Below, piece after piece: positions 16,826 to 27,379 of a DNA stretch of 35,526 bases. This DNA is from Synechococcus sp. CO36386bin_29. Its GTDB lineage: Bacteria; Cyanobacteriota; Cyanobacteriia; PCC-6307; Cyanobiaceae. The DNA lies in NCBI GenBank assembly GCA_011523835.1, contig WTFZ01000092.1:1-35526 (forward strand), written 5' to 3'. Position 1 is the first letter of the stretch. Each line of letters opens with the position of its first letter. Below the pieces are notes generated by a model. The model saw nothing but the letters and a program-made list of their open reading frames with translations. It was not told the origin of the DNA and did no database searches. The position numbers and the translations under genes are program-made.

Positions 16826-17728
16826 TTAGACGGCCACCGCTGCTTTGGCCGGCATGACATCTGGCACGTCCAGTTTAGTCAGGGGCAGTTGTGCCATGGC
16901 TCCAGGCTCCAGGAGTCGCCTGAGCTGGATCGGTCCATGCAAAACACCGAATTGCTCCAACTCGACCTGCCCCTGTGAGGAAAGGAACAGCAAAGCCCAG
17001 AACACTCCCACACGATCTTTGTCGAGATCCGGCGCTGCGGCATCGCTCCATCGCTCCACGAGGGTTTCGAAATTGACCCATTGCAGAGCAGGCTCCCACT
17101 CGTTCAGGAACAGGCCAAGAGCTGCAGTGGTTTCCGGCAGCTTCTCGCGATGGGCCAGTGCTGCCACCTGGGCGATCGCTTCGCGATTGGAGAATCGCTT
17201 CTGTCGTTGCCGTCGGCGCATGTCCAGCTCATCCGACTCCAGCTGTTCAGCAATCGACTCCAGCTGTTCGATGAGCTCTCCAAGGGTGACCGGTCGGCGT
17301 AGGGGTGGTGGCGCCACGGGGCGTCGCAGCAGATGTTTCTCGGGACGTCTGGGGAGATTGAAGCTTGGATCCAACCAGCCCTGATCACTGAACTCAGCAT
17401 CGAAGGCCTCTTCAAGCTCCGGTTCGGGTGGGAAGGTCTGGGCTTCCAGCACTTCCGCCTTGAGGCTCACCAGGACTGATGCAGCCAGAAACGCTTCGCT
17501 GCTGTCGGCCAGATCGCGTTCGTAACTTCCTCCCCTGCTGGTGATCTCCGCCGCTACGCGTCTTGGAACTTCGATCCTCTGTTTCAGCTGGTCGAGGAAT
17601 CCATCGACCACTGCGATCACATCCACATCCCAGGGATCGAGATCCCCGCGCTGAGCGGCATCCTGAAGCAGACGGATGGCAAGCCTGGCACCGGAATCAG
17701 CACTTGGATTCAGCCCGGTGTCTGCCAA
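16826..17728 (-). CDS. scpA: Segregation and condensation protein A
   Basis: ScpA is the kleisin that links the SMC ATPase heads, with ScpB, in chromosome condensation. The 300-residue protein has the N-terminal SMC-neck-binding part (ARLAIRLLQDAAQRGDLDPWDVDVIAVVDGFLDQL, 14-48), LAASVLVSLKAEVLE, a long charged linker (about 100-170), and a C-terminal winged helix ending in VGVFWALLFLSSQGQVELEQ. The start is TTG; an in-frame TGA lies four codons upstream and no ATG fits. It lies between the LapA-like gene and the nucleotidyltransferase gene, all on the minus strand. scpB is not here. Confidence 0.9.
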   Translation of the reverse strand: MADTGLNPSADSGARLAIRLLQDAAQRGDLDPWDVDVIAVVDGFLDQLKQRIEVPRRVAAEITSRGGSYERDLADSSEAFLAASVLVSLKAEVLEAQTFPPEPELEEAFDAEFSDQGWLDPSFNLPRRPEKHLLRRPVAPPPLRRPVTLGELIEQLESIAEQLESDELDMRRRQRQKRFSNREAIAQVAALAHREKLPETTAALGLFLNEWEPALQWVNFETLVERWSDAAAPDLDKDRVGVFWALLFLSSQGQVELEQFGVLHGPIQLRRLLEPGAMAQLPLTKLDVPDVMPAKAAVAV

Positions 17729-17792
17729 CAGTGCACATCAACTTCTGGAAAAGTACCGATCCTGGAGGGGATGGGCCAGTCCCTGATGCTGT

Positions 17793-18158
17793 TTAGGTCT
17801 GGGTTTCTGCAGAGCTGGTGTTGTCCATGCCTGCGGATGGTAGGAGCCCAAGCTGAGTCTCGACAGTGGCTCTGTAGCGGTTCAGATCTGTTTCGAGTTC
17901 ATGAATGCGTACCTTCTGAGCATCGAATTCACTGGCTCGGCTGAACTGTTCAACGTTGTTCAGCATTCCGCTCCATGCGGCGAAAAACCAGGCCGCTGCA
18001 GCGCCAAGGCCTCCAGCAATCAGCAGCAGAGCTGCAAGGGGCAACGAGTACTGAATGCCGGGAAGTAGATGCACTGTTGTGGAGGTGGTGTTTTCCAGCG
18101 TGAAAAACACGGTGCTCAGTCCGAAGATGAAAATCAGGCTGAAATTGATCTGGCGCAT
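17793..18158 (-). CDS. LapA-domain (DUF1049) small membrane protein
   Basis: A 121-residue protein with two hydrophobic segments (about 5-20 and 38-61) followed by a charged, probably coiled-coil stretch (66-103, including FDAQKVRIHELETDLNRYRATVETQL). This is the LapA/YciS build; in E. coli the homologue works with LapB in controlling lipopolysaccharide synthesis. The role in cyanobacteria is unknown. It lies 84 bases downstream of ndhD and 64 bases upstream of scpA on the same strand. Confidence 0.78.
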   Translation of the reverse strand: MRQINFSLIFIFGLSTVFFTLENTTSTTVHLLPGIQYSLPLAALLLIAGGLGAAAAWFFAAWSGMLNNVEQFSRASEFDAQKVRIHELETDLNRYRATVETQLGLLPSAGMDNTSSAETQT

Positions 18159-18242
18159 CGACCGAATCGCTCCTCAATCAACTGGAAAGGTATGGGACCT
18201 CAACTGAATGAGGAAAGGAACAATCGAAACGGATGAAGATCT

Positions 18243-19913
18243 TTACGTTGCGCCTGGCGACGGAAGTTTGGGCGCCTGCAGCAGGGCGGGAGCGAGGCTT
18301 GGGTTTCGGATCATCGGTGCGGTGGGACGGCTGATGGTTTCCATTGCCGCGACATCACGATTAACGAGCGCCTCGATCGCCGTGCGATAGCTGTCGGTCA
18401 TCAGGCGTGGGTAGAGGCCGATGCCGATAATCGGCACGAGTAAACAGCCGATGATGTAAACCTCGCGGGGCTCGGCATCCACCAGATTGGTGTTGGAGGC
18501 GAGCTGAGCATTCTCCTTGCCGAAGAAGATCTCACGCAGCATCGACAGCAGGTAGATCGGCGTCAGGATCACACCAATCGCAGCCAGACCGTCGATCACA
18601 ATGCGGAAGGTCAGGGTGTAGGCCTCATCGGTGGCGAATCCGGTGAACACCATCAGTTCACTGACAAAGCCACTCATTCCTGGCAAGGCCAATGACGCCA
18701 GGGAGCACACGGTCCAAAGGGCAAACATGATGCGCATTTTCTGGCCCACGCCGCCCATCTCGTCGAGCTGCAACGTGTGGGTGCGGTCATAGGTCGCGCC
18801 CACAAGAAAGAACAGGCTGGCTCCGATCAGTCCGTGGCTGATCATCTGGAGCATGGCTCCGCTGGTACCAAGCGCACTGAAGCTGCCGATTCCGATCAGC
18901 ACAAATCCCATATGGCTGATCGAGCTGTAGGCGATCTTGCGTTTGAGATTGCGTTGCGCGAAGGACGTGAGCGCTGCATAGATGATGTTGACTACACCAA
19001 GGACCACCAGCAGTGGTGCGAACTGCGCGTGGGCGTCGGGCAACATTTCAGCGTTGAAACGCATCAGTGCATAACCCCCCATTTTCAGAAGGATCCCTGC
19101 CAGCAGCATGTGCACCGGAGCTGTGGCCTCACCATGAGCATCGGGTAGCCAGGTGTGCAGAGGAACGATCGGTAACTTGACGCCGAAAGCGATCAGCAGG
19201 CCTGCATAACAAAGGAGTTGGAAACTGGTGCTGAACCCTTTCTGGGCCAGGACCGCGTACTCGAAATTGGGCGTCCCTCCGCCCATGAAGCCCATGGCCA
19301 GAGCCGCCAAAAGAATGAACAGCGAGCTTCCAGCGGTGTACAGGATGAATTTGGTCGCTGCATATTGCCGCTTTTTCCCACCCCAGATCGCCAGCAACAG
19401 ATACACAGGCAGCAGTTCGAGCTCCCAGGCCAGAAAGAAGAGGAGCATGTCCTGAACAGCGAAGACAGCGATCTGCCCCCCGTCCATGGCCAGCATGAGA
19501 AAAAAGAACAGCTTCGGCTTGAAGGTCACCGGCCACGCGGCCAGAACGGCGAGGGTTGTGATGAAGCTGGTGAGAAGAATCAGGGGCATCGACAGGCCAT
19601 CGGCCCCAACAGCCCAGGTCAGACCGAGATTCGGAAGCCAGCTCACCCGTTCTGAGAGCTGAAGTCCACTGAAACTGGGGTCGTAGCCATTCAGGTAGGC
19701 GGCGACTGTGATCAGAAAAGTCGTCAGGGCGATTCCCAGGGCGAACCAACGCACCTGGCGACCATCACCCTGATCAGGGATGAAGGGAACCATCAGCGAA
19801 CCAACGATCGGGAAAAGGATCGAAAGGCTCAGCCAGGGGAACTGGGCGGGAATGATTCCCGCGGCGATATCGGCTGCCGGATCAAACGGAGCACTGACAG
19901 CAAATTCAAGCAA
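18243..19913 (-). CDS. ndhD: NDH-1 subunit 4 (NdhD, respiratory-type)
   Basis: NdhD is an antiporter-like proton-pumping subunit of the NDH-1 membrane arm. The 556-residue protein has about 14 helices and signatures such as [56 protein letters not shown] and [23 protein letters not shown]. Lying after an ndhF, it is probably the NdhD1 type that forms NDH-1L, rather than the CO2-uptake forms NdhD3/D4. The start is TTG. Directly before it, in the same frame, lies ATG-TGC-TGA-CCC, so no upstream extension is possible without reading through a stop. It lies 103 bases downstream of ndhF. Confidence 0.95.
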   Translation of the reverse strand: MLEFAVSAPFDPAADIAAGIIPAQFPWLSLSILFPIVGSLMVPFIPDQGDGRQVRWFALGIALTTFLITVAAYLNGYDPSFSGLQLSERVSWLPNLGLTWAVGADGLSMPLILLTSFITTLAVLAAWPVTFKPKLFFFLMLAMDGGQIAVFAVQDMLLFFLAWELELLPVYLLLAIWGGKKRQYAATKFILYTAGSSLFILLAALAMGFMGGGTPNFEYAVLAQKGFSTSFQLLCYAGLLIAFGVKLPIVPLHTWLPDAHGEATAPVHMLLAGILLKMGGYALMRFNAEMLPDAHAQFAPLLVVLGVVNIIYAALTSFAQRNLKRKIAYSSISHMGFVLIGIGSFSALGTSGAMLQMISHGLIGASLFFLVGATYDRTHTLQLDEMGGVGQKMRIMFALWTVCSLASLALPGMSGFVSELMVFTGFATDEAYTLTFRIVIDGLAAIGVILTPIYLLSMLREIFFGKENAQLASNTNLVDAEPREVYIIGCLLVPIIGIGLYPRLMTDSYRTAIEALVNRDVAAMETISRPTAPMIRNPSLAPALLQAPKLPSPGAT

Positions 19914-19925
19914 GGGTCAGCACAT
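19914..19925 (-). promoter_or_regulatory. In-frame AUG-UGC-UGA mini-ORF just before the ndhD start
   Basis: On the minus strand, positions 19925 to 19914 read ATG TGC TGA CCC and are followed at once by the TTG start codon of ndhD, all in one frame. A GGTGA stretch sits just before the ATG, a plausible though very close ribosome-binding site. This could be a two-codon leader whose termination leads to reinitiation at TTG. I see the sequence; the function is inferred. Confidence 0.4.
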
Positions 19926-20016
19926 TCACCACTGGTCGGAGTGTAGAAATGCTGAGTGAACTGGCATCCCGTCGATAGGCGTTGACACACACAACGTCCG
20001 ATCCCTCAGAGTCAGA

Positions 20017-22029
20017 TCAGGCGATCGGACCTCCCAGAACCCCGAACAAGACCACCAGGGCAATCACTCCTCCAAACACGATCAGCGCATAGAACTGTGC
20101 TCGGCCCGTTTCGAAGTACTTCAAGCCTTCGCCACTGCCAAGAGTCAACAGGCCTGTGAGGTTGACGACACCATCAACAACCTTGGCATCCACTTCGAGA
20201 ACTTCTCGGGCAATTTTTCGGCTGCCGCGCACAAACAGCTTTTCGTTGATGGCATCGAGATACCACTTGTTGGCGAGGAAGGCATTCACGCTGGGGAACC
20301 GAGCTGCGACCAACTCGCCCAGGTCGATGCGATGGAGGGCATAGGCCAGCACGGCCACTGAGATCCCAACCACCGAAATGGCGACGGAGGCACCGGCAAG
20401 AGGCAGAAATTCTCCCCAGCTGAAATGCTCTGCCATCTCCATGGCTTCCTCGGGATTAAGCAAACCGGCAAAACGGCTGTTCCAGGGAGTTCCAAGTAGA
20501 CCAACCAGAACTGAGGGAACGGCCAGGACCACCAAAGGCAGGGTCATCGACCAGGGCGACTCATGCAGGCTTCCGGCGTGGTGTGCATGCTCTTCATCAA
20601 CGCTCTTGCCAGCGGCGGCCATCAGCTTGGCTTGCATGGCCTCATCGTTGCCGCGGAATTCACCTTCGAAGGTGAGGAAGTAAAGGCGGAACATGTAGAA
20701 GGCCGTCATGCCAGCGGTGAGGAAGCCCACGACCCAGAGCAGTGGGAAGGCCTGAAAAGCCTGACCGAGGATTTCGTCCTTGCTCCAGAAGCCAGCCAGG
20801 GGAGGGATTCCACTGATCGCGATGCAGCCAATTAGAAATGTGATCGCTGTGATCGGCATCTTTTTGCGCAAACCGCCCATGAGGCGCATGTCCTGAGCCA
20901 ACACAGGTTCGTGGCCTACCACGTCCTCCATGGCATGGATCACCGAGCCTGAGCCCAGGAAGAGCATGGCTTTGAAGAATGCGTGGGTGACCAGGTGGAA
21001 CATTCCGGCTACCGGAGCACCGCAACCCATGGCCAGCATCATGTAGCCCAGCTGGGAGACAGTGCTGTAGGCCAGACCTTTTTTCAGGTCCATCTGGGTC
21101 AGGGCGATCGAAGCACCCAGGAAACAGGTCAGCGTTCCGATCACTGCAATGAACACACCGACGCTGGGGAACTGGCTGTAAAGCGGTTCCAGCCGGGCAA
21201 CCAGGAACACACCGGCGGCCACCATCGTGGCTGCATGGATCAGTGCTGATATCGGAGTAGGGCCTTCCATGGCGTCGGGCAACCACACATGGAGAGGAAA
21301 CTGCGCCGATTTCGCCATCGGTCCCATGAACACGAGCAGGCAGAGGGCCAGTGCGGCCCAGCCTGGAACCACACCGCTGCTGACAGCCGTCGCTAATCCA
21401 TCAGCAATGCCCTGGAATCCGAAGCTGCCGGTCGCCCAGAACAGACCCAGGATCCCCAAGAGCAAACCGAAATCACCCACTCGGTTCACGACAAAGGCTT
21501 TTTGTGCCGCGTGGGCCGCTCCATCTCGGTCGTACCAGAAGCCAACAAGCAGGTAGGACGACATTCCCACCAGCTCCCAGAACACATAGATCTCAAGGAG
21601 GTTGGGACTGACCACCAGACCCAGCATCGAACTGCTGAAGATCGCCAGATAGGTGAAAAAGCGCACATAACTCTTGTCGTGCGCCATGTAGCCATGGGAA
21701 TAGATCATCACCAGCAGCGCCACGGTGGTGACCAGCGCCAGCATCACAGCGGCAAGAGGATCGACCACGTAGCCCATCGGCAGGCTGAAATCACCAGCAC
21801 TGGCCCAAACAAATAGATGTTCAACGGGAGGAGCCCCGCCCAGTTGTTCAAAGAGGATGGTGTAACTGATCACTGCCGCAGCACCCACGCAGCTGATCAG
21901 CAGCAGTGCAACCGGTTTGCGCAGTCGGTTGATGGTGCGGTTGAAGCTGATGAGGCCAAGACCAGTGATCAGTGCCCCAATCAGGGGCAGCACCGGAATC
22001 AACCAGGCGGAGTCGGCAGCCGAGGGCAT
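20017..22029 (-). CDS. ndhF: NDH-1 subunit 5 (NdhF, respiratory-type)
   Basis: NdhF is the distal antiporter-like subunit, with a long lateral helix. The 670-residue protein has about 16 membrane segments. Signatures include VFWELVGMSSYLLVGFWYDRDGAAHAAQKAFVVNRVGDFGLLLG (about 150-193), HVWLPDAMEGPTPISALIHAATMVAAGVFLVARL, MDLKKGLAYSTVSQLGYMMLA and a hydrophilic loop with a His pair (EHAHHAGSLHESPW). It pairs with the adjacent ndhD, as expected of NDH-1L. It lies 34 bases downstream of the Z-ISO/NnrU-like gene, so the two are probably co-transcribed. Confidence 0.96.
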   Translation of the reverse strand: MPSAADSAWLIPVLPLIGALITGLGLISFNRTINRLRKPVALLLISCVGAAAVISYTILFEQLGGAPPVEHLFVWASAGDFSLPMGYVVDPLAAVMLALVTTVALLVMIYSHGYMAHDKSYVRFFTYLAIFSSSMLGLVVSPNLLEIYVFWELVGMSSYLLVGFWYDRDGAAHAAQKAFVVNRVGDFGLLLGILGLFWATGSFGFQGIADGLATAVSSGVVPGWAALALCLLVFMGPMAKSAQFPLHVWLPDAMEGPTPISALIHAATMVAAGVFLVARLEPLYSQFPSVGVFIAVIGTLTCFLGASIALTQMDLKKGLAYSTVSQLGYMMLAMGCGAPVAGMFHLVTHAFFKAMLFLGSGSVIHAMEDVVGHEPVLAQDMRLMGGLRKKMPITAITFLIGCIAISGIPPLAGFWSKDEILGQAFQAFPLLWVVGFLTAGMTAFYMFRLYFLTFEGEFRGNDEAMQAKLMAAAGKSVDEEHAHHAGSLHESPWSMTLPLVVLAVPSVLVGLLGTPWNSRFAGLLNPEEAMEMAEHFSWGEFLPLAGASVAISVVGISVAVLAYALHRIDLGELVAARFPSVNAFLANKWYLDAINEKLFVRGSRKIAREVLEVDAKVVDGVVNLTGLLTLGSGEGLKYFETGRAQFYALIVFGGVIALVVLFGVLGGPIA

Positions 22030-22063
22030 CCGGAAAAGGAAGGTTGTATCGAGTGTAAGCAGC

Positions 22064-22807
22064 TCAGTTCAGCAGTTCTCCGAGCCTGGACTGCATGAAG
22101 GCCATTCCACCGGCTGGGATGTAGCGATGGGCCCACCAGAACACTCCCACGGCGATGGCAATTCCAAGTTGTGCCGGTCTGAGCAGTTCCTGCCAGACCA
22201 GCTGCTGGCGGCCCGTCAAGACGGCCGCGAACGGGATGACCGAGGTTTCCGCGCGCAGAGTCTCAAATGCTTCACCGAAGCGAGCCCGCAAGCGCCGGTC
22301 TCCGTGCCAGACGGCGAAAAGGTGATGTCCGATCAGGCCCACGCAGGTCACCAGCATGAAGCTGCTTCCGATCCAGAGAGCGTGGCTGAAGCACCAGAGA
22401 ATTTGTCCCACAGCCTGTGGGTGTCGACTGATGCGGATGATTCCGGTGGCATAGAGGCGCACCTGCGGCTTCAGCACAGCGGGAATCTCCAGCAGGTTGT
22501 AAGTGGCCGGATAGAGAAATAGAAAACTGATGGCGGTGATGATCCACACCGTGGGCACCAGTCCTGGAACCCCCTGGAGATTCCACAGACGGATTCCGTC
22601 ATAGCGGTGGGCGAGGAAGTAGCCGATGACCACAACAGCCGATGGAATACTCAGGGCCGCAAAAATCAACCGCCAGGCCCGAGCACCGATCCTGGCTTCC
22701 GCCCGGCTACGCAAGGCTGCTCCGCCACTGTGAATGATGGCGAACACCAGGAGCAGCAGAACCATCACCAGGCTGCTGTGGTGGAGTTCGCCTGTTACTT
22801 CAGCCAA
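22064..22807 (-). CDS. NnrU-family membrane protein, probable 15-cis-zeta-carotene isomerase (Z-ISO)
   Basis: A 247-residue protein from the TTG at 22807; an ATG at 22765 is the alternative, and the frame stays open to 22885. It has six or so hydrophobic segments and NnrU/Z-ISO signatures: [79 protein letters not shown], and [22 protein letters not shown] of plants and cyanobacteria belongs to this family and uses heme to isomerise zeta-carotene between the CrtP and CrtQ steps. The conserved histidines here are candidates for heme ligands. crtP and crtB lie within 5 kb, which supports the call. An NnrU role in denitrification is unlikely in this organism. Confidence 0.78.
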   Translation of the reverse strand: MAEVTGELHHSSLVMVLLLLVFAIIHSGGAALRSRAEARIGARAWRLIFAALSIPSAVVVIGYFLAHRYDGIRLWNLQGVPGLVPTVWIITAISFLFLYPATYNLLEIPAVLKPQVRLYATGIIRISRHPQAVGQILWCFSHALWIGSSFMLVTCVGLIGHHLFAVWHGDRRLRARFGEAFETLRAETSVIPFAAVLTGRQQLVWQELLRPAQLGIAIAVGVFWWAHRYIPAGGMAFMQSRLGELLN

Positions 22808-22896
22808 CGAGATGCTGCGGGAGTGTTGATTCTGGAGGCTTGGGGGAAGGATCCACTTACAGTTTTCAAGTCCCTGCTGCCTCAAGGCAGCTCTCC

Positions 22897-23901
22897 ATGG
22901 CCGATCTGCCCTTCACACTGGATCAGCTGCGCATTCTGCGGGCCATTGTTAGCGAGGGAAGCTTCAAGAAGGCTGCTGACAGCCTTTATGTGACCCAGCC
23001 TGCTGTGAGCCTCCAGATCCAGAATCTTGAGAAACAGCTTGAGGTGTCGCTGTTCGATCGCGGTGGACGCAAGGCTCAGCTCACCGAAGCGGGGCATCTT
23101 CTTCTCAGCTATTGCGATCGGATCCTCAGCCAGTGCCAAGAGGCCTGTCGCGCGCTGGATGACCTTCACGACCTCAAAGGGGGCTCGCTGCTCGTGGGAG
23201 CGAGCCAGACAACGGGCACGTATTTGATGCCGCGGATGATCGGTCTGTTCCGGCAAAAATTTCCTGATGTTTCGGTGCAGCTGCATGTGCACAGCACCCG
23301 GCGGACGGGATGGAGCGTGGCCAACGGACAGATCGATCTGGCGATCATTGGCGGAGAGCTCCCCGCTGAACTCAATGAGTTGTTGCAGGTGGTTCCTTAT
23401 GCCAGCGATGAGCTGGCGCTTGTGTTGCCTGTCAAACATCCACTGTCGCGGTTGGTGGAGCTCAGCAAGGACGACCTCTACCGACTCGGGTTTGTGAGTC
23501 TGGATGCACAGTCCACGACGCGGAAGATGGTGGATCAGCTTCTGGCCAGATCCGGTCTGGATGTGCAGCGTCTGCGCATTGAGATGGAGCTGAATTCCTT
23601 CGAGGCGATCAAAAATGCTGTCCAGGCCGGTCTCGGAGCCGCGTTTCTGCCCGTGGTGTCGATTGAGCGTGAGCTCACAGCGAACACATTGCACCGACCG
23701 GCCGTGGTGGATCTGCAGGTTCGACGACAACTGAAGCTGATCACCAATCCATCGCGCTACTGCTCCAGGGCCGCTGAGGCGTTTCGCCGGGATGTTCTGC
23801 CTGTGTTCGCCAGCGCCGACAGCCCCCTGCGCCAGGCCAGGGGGGGGGCTTCATCCGTTGAACCAACGGAAGATCCCTTGGAAACAGGTCATCAGAACTG
23901 A
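22897..23901 (+). CDS. rbcR: LysR-type regulator RbcR (Ycf30-like)
   Basis: A 334-residue LysR-family regulator. The N-terminal helix-turn-helix is [20 protein letters not shown] (21-40), followed by the linker helix and a periplasmic-binding-like effector domain (about 95-300) with [40 protein letters not shown] and [13 protein letters not shown]. The N-terminal [17 protein letters not shown] and these segments match RbcR, which controls RuBisCO and carbon-fixation genes in cyanobacteria and plastids. The start at 22897 matches the conserved N-terminus. It diverges from the Z-ISO/ndhF/ndhD operon. Its tail contains a run of nine G (23840-23848), and its stop overlaps the DUF3172 gene by 10 bases. 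Confidence 0.9.
   Translation: MADLPFTLDQLRILRAIVSEGSFKKAADSLYVTQPAVSLQIQNLEKQLEVSLFDRGGRKAQLTEAGHLLLSYCDRILSQCQEACRALDDLHDLKGGSLLVGASQTTGTYLMPRMIGLFRQKFPDVSVQLHVHSTRRTGWSVANGQIDLAIIGGELPAELNELLQVVPYASDELALVLPVKHPLSRLVELSKDDLYRLGFVSLDAQSTTRKMVDQLLARSGLDVQRLRIEMELNSFEAIKNAVQAGLGAAFLPVVSIERELTANTLHRPAVVDLQVRRQLKLITNPSRYCSRAAEAFRRDVLPVFASADSPLRQARGGASSVEPTEDPLETGHQN
23840..23848. repeat. Run of nine G in the rbcR 3' end
   Basis: Nine consecutive G lie inside rbcR at about codons 315-317 (of 334), after the effector domain. A length change of one or two bases would alter only the last 17 or so residues and the overlap with the DUF3172 gene. It is either a slippage-prone tract or a place where sequencing could err. 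Confidence 0.7.
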
Positions 23902-24524
23902 TCGGCCTCCGGGGTGATGCCCACGCTGTCGTCAGCCACACCACGGGTCAGAAACTTGTTCTGGCTGATGTCGGTTTGGTAGACGCAGCGCACCACAGGC
24001 TTGTCGCGAACGGATCCGATGTAGGCGAATGTGTTCATCCGTTGTTTGCAGTCACGCTCCTGAGCGGAGGTGATGGCACCTTCCTTTCTGAGCACAGCCC
24101 AGTTCTCACGGCGGATCACGCAACCAGGCTGAAGCGTCGGTTGGGTGACGAAGCTGCTGGAGGGATTGAGCGTGGTGTACATCTCGATGTCCATCACGAA
24201 GGCGCTGGCGCCCCACTGCTGGCAAAACTCGGGATCCGGCACGGCCATGTCAAGCTGCTGAGCACTGGCGATGTTGCCCTGATCTCCCTGGGTGGTGCTG
24301 GTCACGGCGCTGCCGATGCCGATCCCAATGATGAGCACACCGGCGAGAACCGCGATCGTGGCACTGTTCATGCGCAGAGCCGTGCCCCCGGGCGGATCGG
24401 TCGGTGGACCTCCGTAACCTCTGCCGCCGCGTCGCTCATCCAGACGGGGATCCCTGATCCTTCGGCGGTCATCGGAGCGACGGTCATTGCCGGAACGGGG
24501 CCGGTCGTAGGGGGAGCGGCTCAC
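23892..24524 (-). CDS. DUF3172 family membrane protein coupled to ndhM
   Basis: A 210-residue protein of unknown function. Residues 1-50 are Arg-, Asp-, Gly- and Pro-rich and surely disordered. One membrane helix follows (about 55-76). The 130-residue C-terminal domain contains four cysteines (101, 135, 159, 180) in [21 protein letters not shown] and VRCVYQ. The positive-inside rule puts the C-terminal domain in the lumen or periplasm, where two disulfides are possible. The DUF3172 family, as I recall, is restricted to phototrophs such as cyanobacteria. Its start overlaps the ndhM stop by four bases, which implies translational coupling and a possible link to NDH-1. Confidence 0.75.
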   Translation of the reverse strand: MSRSPYDRPRSGNDRRSDDRRRIRDPRLDERRGGRGYGGPPTDPPGGTALRMNSATIAVLAGVLIIGIGIGSAVTSTTQGDQGNIASAQQLDMAVPDPEFCQQWGASAFVMDIEMYTTLNPSSSFVTQPTLQPGCVIRRENWAVLRKEGAITSAQERDCKQRMNTFAYIGSVRDKPVVRCVYQTDISQNKFLTRGVADDSVGITPEADQF

Positions 24525-24868
24525 AGCAGTTCTGGTGTTCTTGGCAGACCCATGGAATAGTTCAGCACCCTGCAGTCAGGGTTGTAACTGAGGGTTCCAG
24601 CTTGAAGAAGCTCTCTGATGCATCCCTCCAGCTCGGTGCCGATCCGGCGCAGGTTGTAGTCGTTGAGGGGCTGACCCGCGTAACTCTCCACCAGCTCGCG
24701 GAAGCGTGTCTGGACCGTGGTCACTGTGCTGTCAGACCAGAGGAATTCGTTGTCAGGGTCCAGATCCAGCGTGAGCTGGCCTGGATCAGGGACCAGATCA
24801 CCGTTCTCAACCCGGGCTGTGAACAGTCGGACGTGGCGCGTTGTGCTCTTGAGCAGGGTCTCGGCCAT
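24521..24868 (-). CDS. ndhM: NDH-1 subunit M
   Basis: NdhM is a peripheral subunit special to cyanobacterial and plastid NDH-1, needed for stable assembly of the hydrophilic arm. From the ATG at 24868 the protein has 115 residues: [20 protein letters not shown], then [48 protein letters not shown] and [19 protein letters not shown], all typical of NdhM. The frame stays open for 31 more codons upstream, but that stretch holds two hairpins and has no family match. It is followed, with a four-base overlap, by the DUF3172 gene and diverges from crtP. Confidence 0.93.
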   Translation of the reverse strand: MAETLLKSTTRHVRLFTARVENGDLVPDPGQLTLDLDPDNEFLWSDSTVTTVQTRFRELVESYAGQPLNDYNLRRIGTELEGCIRELLQAGTLSYNPDCRVLNYSMGLPRTPELL

Positions 24869-24879
24869 GGAGCAGTTGA

Positions 24880-24912
24880 TGCGGGTTTGGTCCCGCAATG
24901 GCGAATTGCCAT
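24880..24912. promoter_or_regulatory. Two abutting stem-loops in the ndhM/crtP divergent region
   Basis: Stem-loop 1: TGCGGG (24880-24885) pairs with CCCGCA (24892-24897) around a 6-base loop. Stem-loop 2: ATGGC (24898-24902) pairs with GCCAT (24908-24912) around GAATT. They touch end to end. Stem-loop 1 lies 11 bases upstream of the ndhM ATG, and no clear ribosome-binding site is seen there. They may form an RNA leader for ndhM or a paired operator for the divergent promoters. Confidence 0.45.
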
Positions 24913-24949
24913 GGACTCTAGGAAGCGGACCAGGAAGCTCTCCTTTTAA

Positions 24950-26395
<1,446 letters not shown>

Positions 26396-26398
26396 GTC

Positions 26399-27307
26399 AT
26401 GCACCACTCCACACCGGATCTCGACGCAGCCTTTGAGGCCTGTCGTCGAGAGACCGCTGAGTGGGCTAAAACCTTCTACCTGGGAACCCTTCTTCTTCCC
26501 GCTGAGAAGCGCCGAGCCATCTGGGCGATTTACGTCTGGTGTCGACGTACTGATGAGTTGATGGACAGCGAGGAAGCCCAATCCCGTTCAGTCCAAGAAC
26601 TTTCTGAGCGCTTAGATCAGTGGGAAGACAAAACCCGTGGGTTGTTTCGTGGTGAGGTTCGCGATGATCTCGATGCTGTCATGGTGGACACGCTGGAGCG
26701 ATTCCCCCAAGGACTGCAGCCTTATCTCGACATGATCGAGGGGCAAAGGATGGATTTGACGTGGACTCGATACCCTCGTTTTGAAGATCTCAAGTTGTAC
26801 TGTTACAGAGTCGCCGGCACCGTCGGGTTGATGACGCAGGGTGTGATGGGTGTTGATGATGCCTACACTTCAGCCCCGTGGAGTGACCGACCGGATACAT
26901 CTGATGCGGCGATTGCGCTCGGTATCGCGAATCAACTCACGAATATTCTTCGAGATATCGGCGAAGATCGAGGGCGTGGTCGTATCTATCTACCTCAAGA
27001 AGATCTCGAGTCTTTCGGTTACAGCGAAGACGATCTTTTGGCTGGGAAGATCAATGACTCCTGGAAGTGTCTGATGGCCTTCCAGCTTCAGAGAGCTCGT
27101 GATTGGTTTGATCGCTCCGAGGCAGGAGTGCGTTGGCTGTCAAGGGATGCACGTTGGCCGGTCTGGACGTCTCTTCGTTTGTACCGGGGCATTCTGGATG
27201 TGATTGAACGCCAGGAGTATGACGTCTTCAACTCACGAGCTTATGTCGGGAAGCTCAACAAGTTTCTTGATTTGCCTCGGTCATTGGTTCTTGCTCAATC
27301 CCGGTAA
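26399..27307 (+). CDS. crtB: Phytoene synthase
   Basis: CrtB condenses two geranylgeranyl diphosphates to phytoene, the first carotenoid step. The 302-residue protein has the first aspartate motif DELMD (52-56) in YVWCRRTDELMD and the second in NQLTNILRDIGEDRGRGRIYLP (DIGED 186-190), plus YCYRVAGTVGLM. The start is 3 bases after the crtP stop, so the two form an operon. The gene is AT-richer than its neighbours: the 60-base blocks starting at 26761, 26941 and 27001 count 50%, 47% and 47% GC. A strong hairpin follows. Confidence 0.96.
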   Translation: MHHSTPDLDAAFEACRRETAEWAKTFYLGTLLLPAEKRRAIWAIYVWCRRTDELMDSEEAQSRSVQELSERLDQWEDKTRGLFRGEVRDDLDAVMVDTLERFPQGLQPYLDMIEGQRMDLTWTRYPRFEDLKLYCYRVAGTVGLMTQGVMGVDDAYTSAPWSDRPDTSDAAIALGIANQLTNILRDIGEDRGRGRIYLPQEDLESFGYSEDDLLAGKINDSWKCLMAFQLQRARDWFDRSEAGVRWLSRDARWPVWTSLRLYRGILDVIERQEYDVFNSRAYVGKLNKFLDLPRSLVLAQSR

Positions 27308-27315
27308 TCATAAAA

Positions 27316-27340
27316 AAACCGACCTCTTTGAGGTCGGTTT
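27316..27340. terminator. Bidirectional intrinsic terminator between crtB and the RRM gene
   Basis: AAACCGACCTC (27316-27326) and GAGGTCGGTTT (27330-27340) form an 11-bp perfect stem with a 3-base loop. On the minus strand the stem runs into seven T in a row (complement of the A run 27312-27318), a classic terminator for the RRM gene, which ends at 27380. On the plus strand only TTT then GG follows, so termination of crtPB is probably weaker. It is the clearest terminator in the window. Confidence 0.9.
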
Positions 27341-27379
27341 GGAATCTGATTCTGTTCGACTCGTCGATGGCGCCTCAGA

